Source: Rhodospirillales bacterium (GTDB lineage: Bacteria; Pseudomonadota; Alphaproteobacteria; Acetobacterales; Acetobacteraceae). From it: DNA of 5,237 bases. This document shows positions 1 to 5,237 of this stretch, piece by piece; the first letter of the stretch is position 1; every line of letters starts with the position of its first letter. The stretch covers positions 1-5,237 of the forward strand of contig CAHJXG010000533.1 of assembly GCA_903644035.1 (NCBI GenBank). Reading direction: 5' to 3'. Under the pieces are notes generated by a model. It was not told the origin of the DNA. It saw nothing but the letters and a program-made list of their open reading frames with translations, and ran no database searches. The translations under genes were made by a program, and so were the position numbers.

Positions 1-145
1 GGGGCTGCTGCACATGGCGAGCCGGGATGCGGCGGTGCTGCTGGATCGGGACCCGGGGTTGGACGGGGTGCGGGGCCGGGCGGTGGTTGGGTTGCTGCGG
101 ATGTTTGACCGTGGGGCGGGGATGCGGACGTTGGAGGCGGGATAG
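1..145 (+). CDS. recG: ATP-dependent DNA helicase RecG, C-terminal end (partial)
   Basis: An open frame enters from the left edge (first full codon at 2) and stops with TAG at 143-145, giving 47 visible residues. The fragment reads ...MASRDAAVLLDRDPGLDG, then VRGRAVVGLLRMFDRGAGMRTLEAG to the stop. This resembles the C-terminal end of alphaproteobacterial RecG, where an 'AR(D)DA..LL.RDP.L...RG.AL..LL.LF.RDEA.R.LRAG' pattern closes the protein. RecG is a cytoplasmic superfamily 2 helicase that remodels stalled forks and branched DNA. The helicase motifs lie outside the window, so the call rests only on this tail. Synonymous third positions here are almost all G (ggg, gcg, gtg, cgg), whereas the next gene mixes G and C. 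A hairpin follows the stop directly, suggesting that transcription ends here. An unrelated protein with a similar tail cannot be excluded. Confidence 0.68.
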   Translation, partial: GLLHMASRDAAVLLDRDPGLDGVRGRAVVGLLRMFDRGAGMRTLEAG

Positions 146-169
146 CGGTCAATCGACCGTTTCAGTTTC
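145..169 (+). terminator. Possible Rho-independent terminator after recG
   Basis: Immediately after the TAG stop the sequence CGGTC-AATC-GACCG (146-159) forms a perfect 5-bp stem with a 4-nt loop, extendable by a G.U pair. It is followed by TTTCAGTTT, the most T-rich run nearby in a very GC-rich window. The stem is short and the T-run is interrupted, so it would be a weak terminator. Position right behind a stop codon is the main support. An operator-like palindrome for the downstream antiporter is an alternative. Confidence 0.38.
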
Positions 170-205
170 ACCTCTGCTCGTCTAAACAGCATCGAGACCA
201 ACGCC

Positions 206-209
206 GGAG
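206..209 (+). promoter_or_regulatory. Ribosome binding site (GGAG) deciding the TTG start at 219
   Basis: GGAG at 206-209 lies 9 nt upstream of TTG at 219. The same frame is closed upstream by TAA at 183-185, and no ATG, GTG or other TTG occurs between that stop and 219. The TTG is therefore the only usual start that keeps the hydrophobic N-terminus of the antiporter. Confidence 0.5.
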
Positions 210-218
210 CCGCGGACC

Positions 219-1463
219 TTGTCCACGAAAGCCAACCTCCTCGCCATCTCGTTCGTCATCGTGCTGCTGCCCTGGCTGATCTGGCGAGTGGGACTGATAC
301 GCCGGGTGGCGCCGCTCGCCGTGGTGCAGATCCTGGTTGGCGTGATGCTGGGCCCCTCCTGCTTTGGGCAGGTCGCCCCGGCGCTGCACGCCGCGCTGTT
401 CACCCGGCCCGTCCTGGCCGCGCTCGACGGCGTGTCGAGCCTGGGCGTTCTGCTCTACGTCTTCGTCACCGCGCTGCATCTCGATGCGGCCATGCTCCGG
501 CGCGACGGCCGCATGTTCGGCGCCCTCGCGTTCGGGAGCGTCTCGGCCCCGCTCCTGCTGGGGCTGGGCGCCGGGGCTTGGATGCTGCACGCCGTGCCCG
601 GCGCGTTGGGGCCGCTCGGCAACAGCGGCACTTTCGTCGCGGCCATTGGCATCTGCATCGCCGTGACCGCCCTGCCGGTGCTGGCGGCCGTCCTGCAGGA
701 GATGGGGCTGCTGGGCGCCCGGATCGGCCAGACCGCGCTCGCGCTCGCGGCGCTCAACGACGCGGCGCTCTGGGTCTTGCTGGCCGTCCTGCTGGCGGTT
801 GCCGGGTCTGGCGGCGGCGCCGGAGGTCTGCTTCTCCTCGGCACGGCACTCGCGTGGTTCGCGCTGCTGCTTGTCGTCATCCGGCCCTGGCTCGCCCGTC
901 TTGCCGGGGCGGGCGATCAGGCGCTTCTGGTCGCCGGCTGCGCCCTCGCGATCCTGTCGGCCTGCGTGTCGGAGGCGTTGGGGACCGGCTACCTGATCGG
1001 GGCCTTCATTGCCGGCGCCGTCATGCCGGCGACGAGCCGGACTGCCCTGCTCGGCCGCCTTGAACTGGTGACGGCGACGGTCCTCCTGCCGTTCTTCTTC
1101 ATGGCGACCGGACTCAAAGCGGTCATCGAGCCAGGCTCCGCGAGCTTCCTCGGGCTTCTCGCGGTCAGCGTGGGCGCGACGGTCGTTGGCAAGCTGGCCG
1201 GCACGGCCCTTCCGGCGCGCCGGGCAGGCTTCTCCTGGGCCGAGAGCCTGTCGCTTGGCGCCATGATGCAGACCAAGGGCCTCATGGAAGTCGTGGTGCT
1301 GACCACGATGCATGATGCGGGGCTGATCGGGGTGCCGGTGTTCTCCGGGATGGTTGCCATGGCCGTGGTCTGCACGGTGCTGACCGCGCCGGTGGTGCGG
1401 CTGTGTCAGAGGGTGGAGGGGCGGCGCGGATCGGTCGATGGCCTGGTGCATAAGACCGGCTGA
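219..1463 (+). CDS. Cation:proton antiporter (Na_H_Exchanger / CPA family)
   Basis: A 414-residue polytopic inner-membrane protein that should exchange Na+ or K+ for H+ in pH and ion homeostasis. Nearly the whole protein is hydrophobic, consistent with 11-13 membrane helices of the PF00999 fold. Family marks visible: 'QILVGVMLGP' (residues 37-46); the interrupted-helix stretch 'IAVTALPVLAAVL' (147-159); the Asn-Asp ion-binding pair N180-D181 in 'ALAALNDAALWVLLA'; 'GTGYLIGAFIAGAVMP' (255-270); 'PFFFMATGLK' (291-300); a helix lysine in 'VVGKLAG' (K325); and 'QTKGLMEVVVL' (351-361), equivalent to the N(T)RGLMELI motif of CPA2-type exchangers. The start is TTG, supported by GGAG 9 nt upstream. 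It ends after a short basic tail with no room for the cytoplasmic TrkA-N/RCK or USP domain that Kef-type relatives carry. It stands alone, 73 bp after the recG stop and convergent with the next gene. Ion specificity cannot be read from the sequence; the ND pair rather than DD would favour electroneutral exchange by analogy. Confidence 0.9.
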   Translation: MSTKANLLAISFVIVLLPWLIWRVGLIRRVAPLAVVQILVGVMLGPSCFGQVAPALHAALFTRPVLAALDGVSSLGVLLYVFVTALHLDAAMLRRDGRMFGALAFGSVSAPLLLGLGAGAWMLHAVPGALGPLGNSGTFVAAIGICIAVTALPVLAAVLQEMGLLGARIGQTALALAALNDAALWVLLAVLLAVAGSGGGAGGLLLLGTALAWFALLLVVIRPWLARLAGAGDQALLVAGCALAILSACVSEALGTGYLIGAFIAGAVMPATSRTALLGRLELVTATVLLPFFFMATGLKAVIEPGSASFLGLLAVSVGATVVGKLAGTALPARRAGFSWAESLSLGAMMQTKGLMEVVVLTTMHDAGLIGVPVFSGMVAMAVVCTVLTAPVVRLCQRVEGRRGSVDGLVHKTG

Positions 1464-1567
1464 GGGATACGGGGATCAACCAGCACCCGGGTTCGAGGAC
1501 GATGTGAACGAGTGGTGGAACAATCGAACGGGCCGCGGCGAGGTCCGGGCGCTGCGGGTTGTTGGGG
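1464..1567. other. Convergent intergenic spacer with a weak hairpin
   Basis: This 104-bp spacer separates the stop codons of the convergent antiporter and PCMT-like genes. The only structure seen is CCGCGGC (1533-1539) facing GCTGCGG (1551-1557): a 7-bp stem with one G.U pair on the plus strand and an 11-nt loop, without a proper T-run on either side. It may help terminate the antiporter transcript, but chance pairing is likely at this GC content. No convincing open frame or promoter was found here. Confidence 0.2.
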
Positions 1568-2479
1568 CTACTCCGCAGAAACAGCCGGCGCCGCCGCAGG
1601 CGCGTCCCCTGCCCCGCCCCCCGGCTTCGGCCGGTTCATCATCGCTCCCGTCATCGGGATAAAGAACACCCCCACATCCTTCCGGGACCGAACCTTCCCA
1701 TCCTCGTCCTTCGTGTAGACATACAGCAACTGCCCCCGCTTGAACGGCTGCCCAATCGGGATCAGCATCCGCCCGCCGGGCTTCAGCTGCTTGAACAGCT
1801 CCGGCGGCGCGTACTGCGCGGCGCAGGTGACGATGATCACGTCGAAGCCGCCCTTCACCTCCGGCCAGCCGAAGTAGCCGTCGCCAACCCGGGTCTGCAC
1901 GTTGTCGTAGCCGAGCGGCGCGAAGACCTTGCCGACCGCCTGGCCCAGCGGCTCGATGATCTCGATGGAATAGCTGTGCGCGACGATGCGGGACAGCAGG
2001 GAGCTCTGGAAGCCGCTGCCGGTGCCGATCTCCAGCGTCGTGTCGCCGGGCTGCGGCTTGCAGACCTGGGTCATGTAGGCCTGGCCGAGATAGTCGGACA
2101 GCGCCGAGCCGTAGCCGAGCGCCCAGGGCTTCGGGTCGTCCTCGTAGGCGACGCCCGACTGCGAGCGGTGCTCGGGATAGAGATAGTGGAAATACTCGCG
2201 CGGCACCTCCTGGAAGGCGCGCAGCACGGCCGGGTCGGCGGCGCCGAGGCGCTCCTTCAGATAGGTCTCGATCCGCTGCATCGCCGCGGGCTTGCGGGCC
2301 TGGATCGCCTGGAACTGCGCCTCGGTCAGGTCGGTGGGACGGCCGGACTTGCGCATGGCCTCCATGTAGGCATCGCGCGTCCAGCCGGGCATTGCGGCCC
2401 GGACGCTCACGGCGAACGGCGCGGCCATGGCGCCCGCCAGCACGGCGCGGCGGGTCAGATGGTGGGGGATGGCTGCCAC
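1568..2479 (-). CDS. Exported PCMT-like protein (protein-L-isoaspartate O-methyltransferase family)
   Basis: A 303-residue protein if started at GTG 2479. PCMT enzymes transfer a methyl group from S-adenosylmethionine (SAM) to isoaspartyl carboxylates to start repair of damaged proteins. The SAM fold is clear: motif I 'LEIGTGSGF' (149-157), acidic residues after strand 2 (E173/E176), 'VGDGY' (198-202), 'FDVIIVTCAAQYAPPELF' (212-229) and 'QLKPGGRMLIPIG' (231-243). The family block GxGxTISQPxxxAxM is altered to 'GYGSALSDYLGQAYM' (122-136): the serine remains, but Thr and Gln-Pro are changed. The N-terminus reads 'LTRRAVLAGAMAAPFAVSVRA' in total, a Tat-type twin-arginine signal (R10-R11) with an AxA-like cleavage site near residue 28; canonical Pcm is cytoplasmic and about 210-220 residues. 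The C-terminus is Pro/Gly/Ala-rich (from about 284). The GTG start keeps the whole signal; GAAAG 8 nt upstream is a weak ribosome site. ATG at 2428 would cut the RR pair. It overlaps the upstream gene by about 25 nt. Family call firm, start and export less so. Confidence 0.85.
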   Translation of the reverse strand: MAAIPHHLTRRAVLAGAMAAPFAVSVRAAMPGWTRDAYMEAMRKSGRPTDLTEAQFQAIQARKPAAMQRIETYLKERLGAADPAVLRAFQEVPREYFHYLYPEHRSQSGVAYEDDPKPWALGYGSALSDYLGQAYMTQVCKPQPGDTTLEIGTGSGFQSSLLSRIVAHSYSIEIIEPLGQAVGKVFAPLGYDNVQTRVGDGYFGWPEVKGGFDVIIVTCAAQYAPPELFKQLKPGGRMLIPIGQPFKRGQLLYVYTKDEDGKVRSRKDVGVFFIPMTGAMMNRPKPGGGAGDAPAAAPAVSAE

Positions 2480-4899
2480 TGGACGGTCTTTCGGACGGAG
2501 GGATAGGCGAGGTAGGTCACGACATAGAGCAAGGCGCCGATCAGCAGAACCCTGTCGAAGCCAGACTGCACCGCGACGAGGTTGGCGAGCGGCGTGGCGA
2601 CGACGGAGAACGCGCCGTTCAGGCCCCAGGCCCAGGGCAGGAACCCGCCCCCGGCGCTGCCGGCACGGGCCAGGCCGAGCGGGAACGGCAGGCCGAGCGC
2701 CAGCGACACCGGCGCCACCAGGGCGACGACGACCGCCGCCCGCAGCAGCCACGGCAGCCCCAAGGTCGCCAGCAGGAACGGCTGCAGCCCCAGCAGCGCC
2801 AGGGCGCACCATCCCACGACCACCGCGGCCGACAGGGCGATGCCGACATGGCGCACCCGGTCGGCGAGCAGGCTGCCCACCCCGGAAAACACCAGCATCC
2901 CGGTCAGCACGAGGGCAAAGGCGCTGGTGCGGTCGTTGAGGTAGAGGCTGGCCTTCTCGATCAGGAAGATCTCGATGAACAGGAAGCCGAGGCCGAGCGA
3001 GGCGAAGTACAGGATCGGCCGCAGCATCGAGGGGCGCCCGGACCGGACGCCGGCCACGCGCGGGGCCAGCAGCGGCACCGCCAGCACAAGGAGCGCGATC
3101 ACGACGGCCTGCAGCAGCACCGCGAGGTTGACGAGCTGCCCGACCTCGGCCTGCGGCAGGATCTCCAGCCGCTTCAGGATCGTGGGAAGCTGGGTCAGGC
3201 GCAGGATGGCGTAGTAGGACGGCCGGTCGAGGGTGATCGGCGTCAGGTTGAAGGCGTCCTGCGACTCGCTGCGCTCGCCCCGCAGCACCGGCCCGGCCTC
3301 GTCCGCCACCGCGTCCTCCGACCCGGCGCCGGACGTGACCTCGCCGCTCGCGAAGCTGACGGCCGGCAGATCGTTGTAGATGCCGGCACGGGCGGCCTCC
3401 ACGTCGATGCCGGGGTAGTAGGACACGTCGAACGACCGCTCGTCGCAGAAGGCGCGCACGGCGGCGATGCGCTCGGGCGTCCACGGCTCGTTGCCGACCA
3501 GGATGCGCAGGTTCCAGGCGGAGCGGTACACCACGACATGCGCGGCGGGATCAGCGACATGCGCCCGGCGCAGCGCGTCGCGCACCGTCGCCAGCACGCG
3601 CACGGCATAGACCGGGAACTCCCGGATCGAGACCGGGATCGACACCAGCCCGCCAGGTGCGAGGGTGCGGAGGTAGCCGGCCACGGCTTCTGCGGTATAC
3701 GCGGCGCTGTTCGCCTCCGCCGCCTCCAGGAAGTCTCCGGCGAGATCGACCAGGTCGTAGGGTCCGCCGGTCCGCGCCATCGCGAGCGGGCTGTCGGGAG
3801 ACAGGCGCACGCGCGGGTCCACGGCCAGGGCCGGGGACGGGCCGAGGCCATGACGAAGGGCGTCGAGCAGCACCGGGTCGGGTTCCAGCGCGTCGACATG
3901 GCCGGCCCCCAGGCCAAGGGCCTGCCGCACCCGGAACCCGCCGCCCGTGCCGGCGAGCAGGACGCGCGCGCCGGGCATGAGGCGGTATGGCAGGGCATCG
4001 AGCGCCGCCGGGGCATAGGCGGCAGTGGCGCCCTCGGCCTTTGGAAGCGCCGCGATGCGGTTGCCGTCGCGATACAGGCCGAGCGACTGCGGCGGCCCCG
4101 GCACGCCCAACATGCCGGCGTTGTTGGACACGTCGGTGTCCACGCGCTCGGTGAAATCGTCGAGCAGCGCATAGAGGCCGCGCGGCGAGCGGATTTCGGC
4201 CACCTGTCTCGCGTCCGGCACGTGCAGCGGGGCGTAGATCGCCTTGAAGTCGTTGTAATCCGTCCGCGCGTCGAGCAGCAGCACGGCCTCGCTGGCGACC
4301 AGCGCCGCGAGCGCCGCGAGGCCGACCCGGACCGGGTGCGGGCCAAACCAGGCGCTGGCCGCCAGCAGCACCAGCAATGCCGCCACGAGCTGGAACGGAT
4401 GCAGCACGTTCATCAGGGCCAGCACCAGCGCCGCCCCGGCGCCGGCACCGGTCAGGTCGAAGCCATAGACCCGGGCGACCCGATCCTCGTTGAGCACGAA
4501 GGTCAGGCTGATGTACAGGCCCGTCAGGAAGAAGAACGGCAGCAGGACGGCGTAATACAGCGCGATGTAGCCAAGCTGCGGCAGGAACGTCACCGCGTTC
4601 TGCAGCTGCAGCGGGTTGAACGGGTTCGCCGTGGTAGCCTGGTACCCGCCCGCGGCGGTCAGCACCAACGCCACCGGCAGCCAGGTCAGCAGCGCCGCCC
4701 CATGGCGCACCGCCCAGTCCCGCGCCAGCGCCACGGTCACGCCGCTGAGCGCGAAGCCAACCATCACGATGGAGATGACCCAGTAGCCGTACTCTGACCA
4801 CTTCGCGACGGCGAAATACCGGGTCAGCGCGATCTCATAGGCGACCGCGGCGCCGGAGATCAGGAACAGCGGCAGCAGCGACATGCGGGTGCGGCCCAT
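2455..4899 (-). CDS. Polytopic membrane protein with spermine/spermidine-synthase-like domain
   Basis: An 814-residue protein with three parts. Residues 1-208 are hydrophobic, about seven membrane segments, beginning 'SLLPLFLISGAAVAYEIALTR', the opening of membrane-bound spermidine-synthase-like proteins. Residues about 210-585 are soluble and contain a Rossmann core: 'VLLAGTGGGFRVRQAL' (313-328), the acidic strand-2 end 'VDALEPDPVLLDALR' (335-349), 'YDLVDLAGDF' (381-390) and 'YLRTLAPGGLVSIPV' (409-423), then a family-specific stretch with 'RAFCDERSFDVSYYPGID' (482-499) and 'LDRPSYYAILR' (557-567). Residues about 586-800 give about seven more membrane segments, including 'SLGLGFLFIEIFLIEK' (634-649) and 'GLPFPLGLARAG' (736-747), both typical of the family. 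True SpeE is about 290 residues, soluble, with a D-[ST]-x-D-P catalytic motif that is not evident here, so polyamine synthesis should not be assumed. ATG at 4899 was chosen because it forms TGATG with the upstream stop; GTG at 4902 adds one residue. No strong ribosome site is seen, consistent with coupled translation. Substrate unknown. Confidence 0.82.
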   Translation of the reverse strand: MGRTRMSLLPLFLISGAAVAYEIALTRYFAVAKWSEYGYWVISIVMVGFALSGVTVALARDWAVRHGAALLTWLPVALVLTAAGGYQATTANPFNPLQLQNAVTFLPQLGYIALYYAVLLPFFFLTGLYISLTFVLNEDRVARVYGFDLTGAGAGAALVLALMNVLHPFQLVAALLVLLAASAWFGPHPVRVGLAALAALVASEAVLLLDARTDYNDFKAIYAPLHVPDARQVAEIRSPRGLYALLDDFTERVDTDVSNNAGMLGVPGPPQSLGLYRDGNRIAALPKAEGATAAYAPAALDALPYRLMPGARVLLAGTGGGFRVRQALGLGAGHVDALEPDPVLLDALRHGLGPSPALAVDPRVRLSPDSPLAMARTGGPYDLVDLAGDFLEAAEANSAAYTAEAVAGYLRTLAPGGLVSIPVSIREFPVYAVRVLATVRDALRRAHVADPAAHVVVYRSAWNLRILVGNEPWTPERIAAVRAFCDERSFDVSYYPGIDVEAARAGIYNDLPAVSFASGEVTSGAGSEDAVADEAGPVLRGERSESQDAFNLTPITLDRPSYYAILRLTQLPTILKRLEILPQAEVGQLVNLAVLLQAVVIALLVLAVPLLAPRVAGVRSGRPSMLRPILYFASLGLGFLFIEIFLIEKASLYLNDRTSAFALVLTGMLVFSGVGSLLADRVRHVGIALSAAVVVGWCALALLGLQPFLLATLGLPWLLRAAVVVALVAPVSLALGLPFPLGLARAGSAGGGFLPWAWGLNGAFSVVATPLANLVAVQSGFDRVLLIGALLYVVTYLAYPSVRKTVQWQPSPTI

Positions 4900-4902
4900 C
4901 AC
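4897..4902 (-). other. Stop/start overlap GTGATG between hydrolase and membrane-protein genes
   Basis: On the minus strand the bases read GTGATG from 4902 to 4897. TGA (4901-4899) ends the hydrolase gene, ATG (4899-4897) starts the membrane-protein gene, and GTG (4902-4900) is an alternative start in the same frame. There is no good Shine-Dalgarno sequence in the preceding 25 nt, so re-initiation by ribosomes finishing the hydrolase is the likely mode of translation. Confidence 0.6.
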
Positions 4903-5237
4903 GGCCAGACCCGGCGAGTGATGAAGTCCTGCAGCAGGCGGTCGAAGCGCCCCGGCTCATCCACGAACAAGGCGTGCCCGGCCGCAGCGAACAGCGCGGT
5001 CTCCGCCGTCGGATGCTGCGCTGCGAGGTTGGCGGCCTGCTCGGCGAAGCGGGGGCGGACGACGTAGAGGACGGGCTTGGTGACGGAGTACACCGCTTCC
5101 CGCCAGTAGCTGCGCGGCGGCGCATAGCCCGCGAGCCGGGCGGCCACGTCGGGCGGCGTGCGCAGCGCGGCGTCGGTCAGGCGCGCCAAGTACGCCTCGC
5201 CCGGCGCGCTGCGAAACATGCCCTGCACGAAGCGCCG
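4899..5237 (-). CDS. Alpha/beta-hydrolase fold protein, C-terminal part (partial)
   Basis: The frame is open to the right edge of the window, so the 112 residues seen are only the C-terminal part; the nucleophile elbow (GxSxG) lies outside. GTG at 5228 is an internal valine rather than a start: in-frame codons upstream read Arg-Arg-Phe and match the hydrolase pattern. Visible marks are 'FVQGMFRSAPGEAYLARL', typical of the cap region, the strand 'KPVLYVVRP', and 'AAAGHALFVDEPGRFDRLL', where His88 of the fragment is the expected catalytic histidine. The stretch resembles small esterase/non-heme chloroperoxidase-like hydrolases of alphaproteobacteria. The position after 'PVLYVV', where the acid of the triad often sits, reads RPRFAEQA with no aspartate, so the acid is either earlier in the protein or absent. 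It is the first visible gene of the three-gene minus-strand cluster. Substrate unknown. Confidence 0.8.
   Translation of the reverse strand, partial: RRFVQGMFRSAPGEAYLARLTDAALRTPPDVAARLAGYAPPRSYWREAVYSVTKPVLYVVRPRFAEQAANLAAQHPTAETALFAAAGHALFVDEPGRFDRLLQDFITRRVWP

Noticed and set aside
160..188. A -35/-10 promoter pair for the antiporter (TTTCAG ... TAAACA)
   Set aside because: The 17-nt spacing is right, but the hexamers match the sigma-70 consensus poorly, so the pair cannot be told from chance.
168..1451. A 427-codon minus-strand frame antisense to the antiporter
   Set aside because: Low-complexity Arg/Gln/His/Glu-rich product with no domain; the plus strand encodes a well-formed transporter. 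Treated as a codon-bias artefact.
1621..1634. A CCGGC-TTCG-GCCGG hairpin with a UUCG tetraloop on the plus strand, considered as the antiporter terminator
   Set aside because: It lies inside the coding region for the Pro/Gly-rich tail of the PCMT-like protein, has only five base pairs and is not followed by a T-run. Its sequence is explained by the proline and glycine codons.
1559..2506. A 315-codon plus-strand frame antisense to the PCMT-like gene
   Set aside because: Product lacks recognisable motifs, while the minus strand has all the SAM-fold motifs in order.
2480..3484. Upstream extension of the PCMT-like frame to give a 638-residue protein
   Set aside because: The added 335 residues are Arg/Ala/Gly-rich, have no domain and lie wholly inside the membrane-protein gene in another frame. 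The Tat-like signal just after GTG 2479 marks the natural N-terminus.
2392..4797. An 801-codon open frame on the plus strand, antisense to the membrane-protein gene
   Set aside because: Its product is a charged, Gln/Arg/His/Gly-rich sequence with no folded-domain motifs. The opposite strand encodes a clear membrane protein with recognisable family motifs. Long antisense frames are expected in GC-rich coding DNA.
1..5237. Signs of a mobile element, CRISPR array, tRNA or rRNA
   Set aside because: No transposase or integrase motif, terminal inverted repeats, regularly spaced repeats, or tRNA/rRNA-like sequence was recognised on either strand.

Overview
The window is about two-thirds G+C and densely coded, with codon third positions dominated by G and C. 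Protein sequences and gene style point to an alphaproteobacterium, most likely a Rhodospirillales/Acetobacteraceae-type organism. That placement is a judgement from resemblance, not a measured result.

Layout, left to right. (1) The last 47 codons of a plus-strand gene that looks like the C-terminus of the DNA helicase RecG end at 145, followed at once by a small terminator-like hairpin. (2) A complete plus-strand gene (219-1463, TTG start) encodes a 414-residue monovalent cation/proton antiporter (Na_H_Exchanger/CPA type) without a regulatory tail. (3) A 104-bp spacer separates this gene from a convergent minus-strand cluster. (4) The minus-strand cluster, read right to left, contains an alpha/beta-hydrolase cut by the window edge (4899->5237), a roughly 814-residue polytopic membrane protein with a spermine/spermidine-synthase-like Rossmann domain in its middle (2455-4899), and a protein-L-isoaspartate O-methyltransferase (PCMT)-like protein with a Tat-type signal peptide (1568-2479). 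The three genes overlap at their ends (TGATG at the first junction, about 25 nt at the second), so they are almost certainly co-transcribed and probably translationally coupled. The operon promoter lies outside the window.

The most interesting point is this minus-strand cluster. It pairs a membrane-embedded aminopropyltransferase/methyltransferase-like domain with a methyltransferase-like protein that appears to be exported. The charge pattern of the membrane protein's loops suggests that its soluble Rossmann domain also faces the periplasm. Both nucleotide-binding-fold domains would then sit outside the cytoplasm, where S-adenosylmethionine is not known to be available, and both have changes in catalytic motifs. 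No function is known from the sequence alone; envelope protein or small-molecule modification or binding is a hypothesis. The recG end and the antiporter look ordinary. No tRNA, rRNA, CRISPR, insertion sequence or phage feature was seen.
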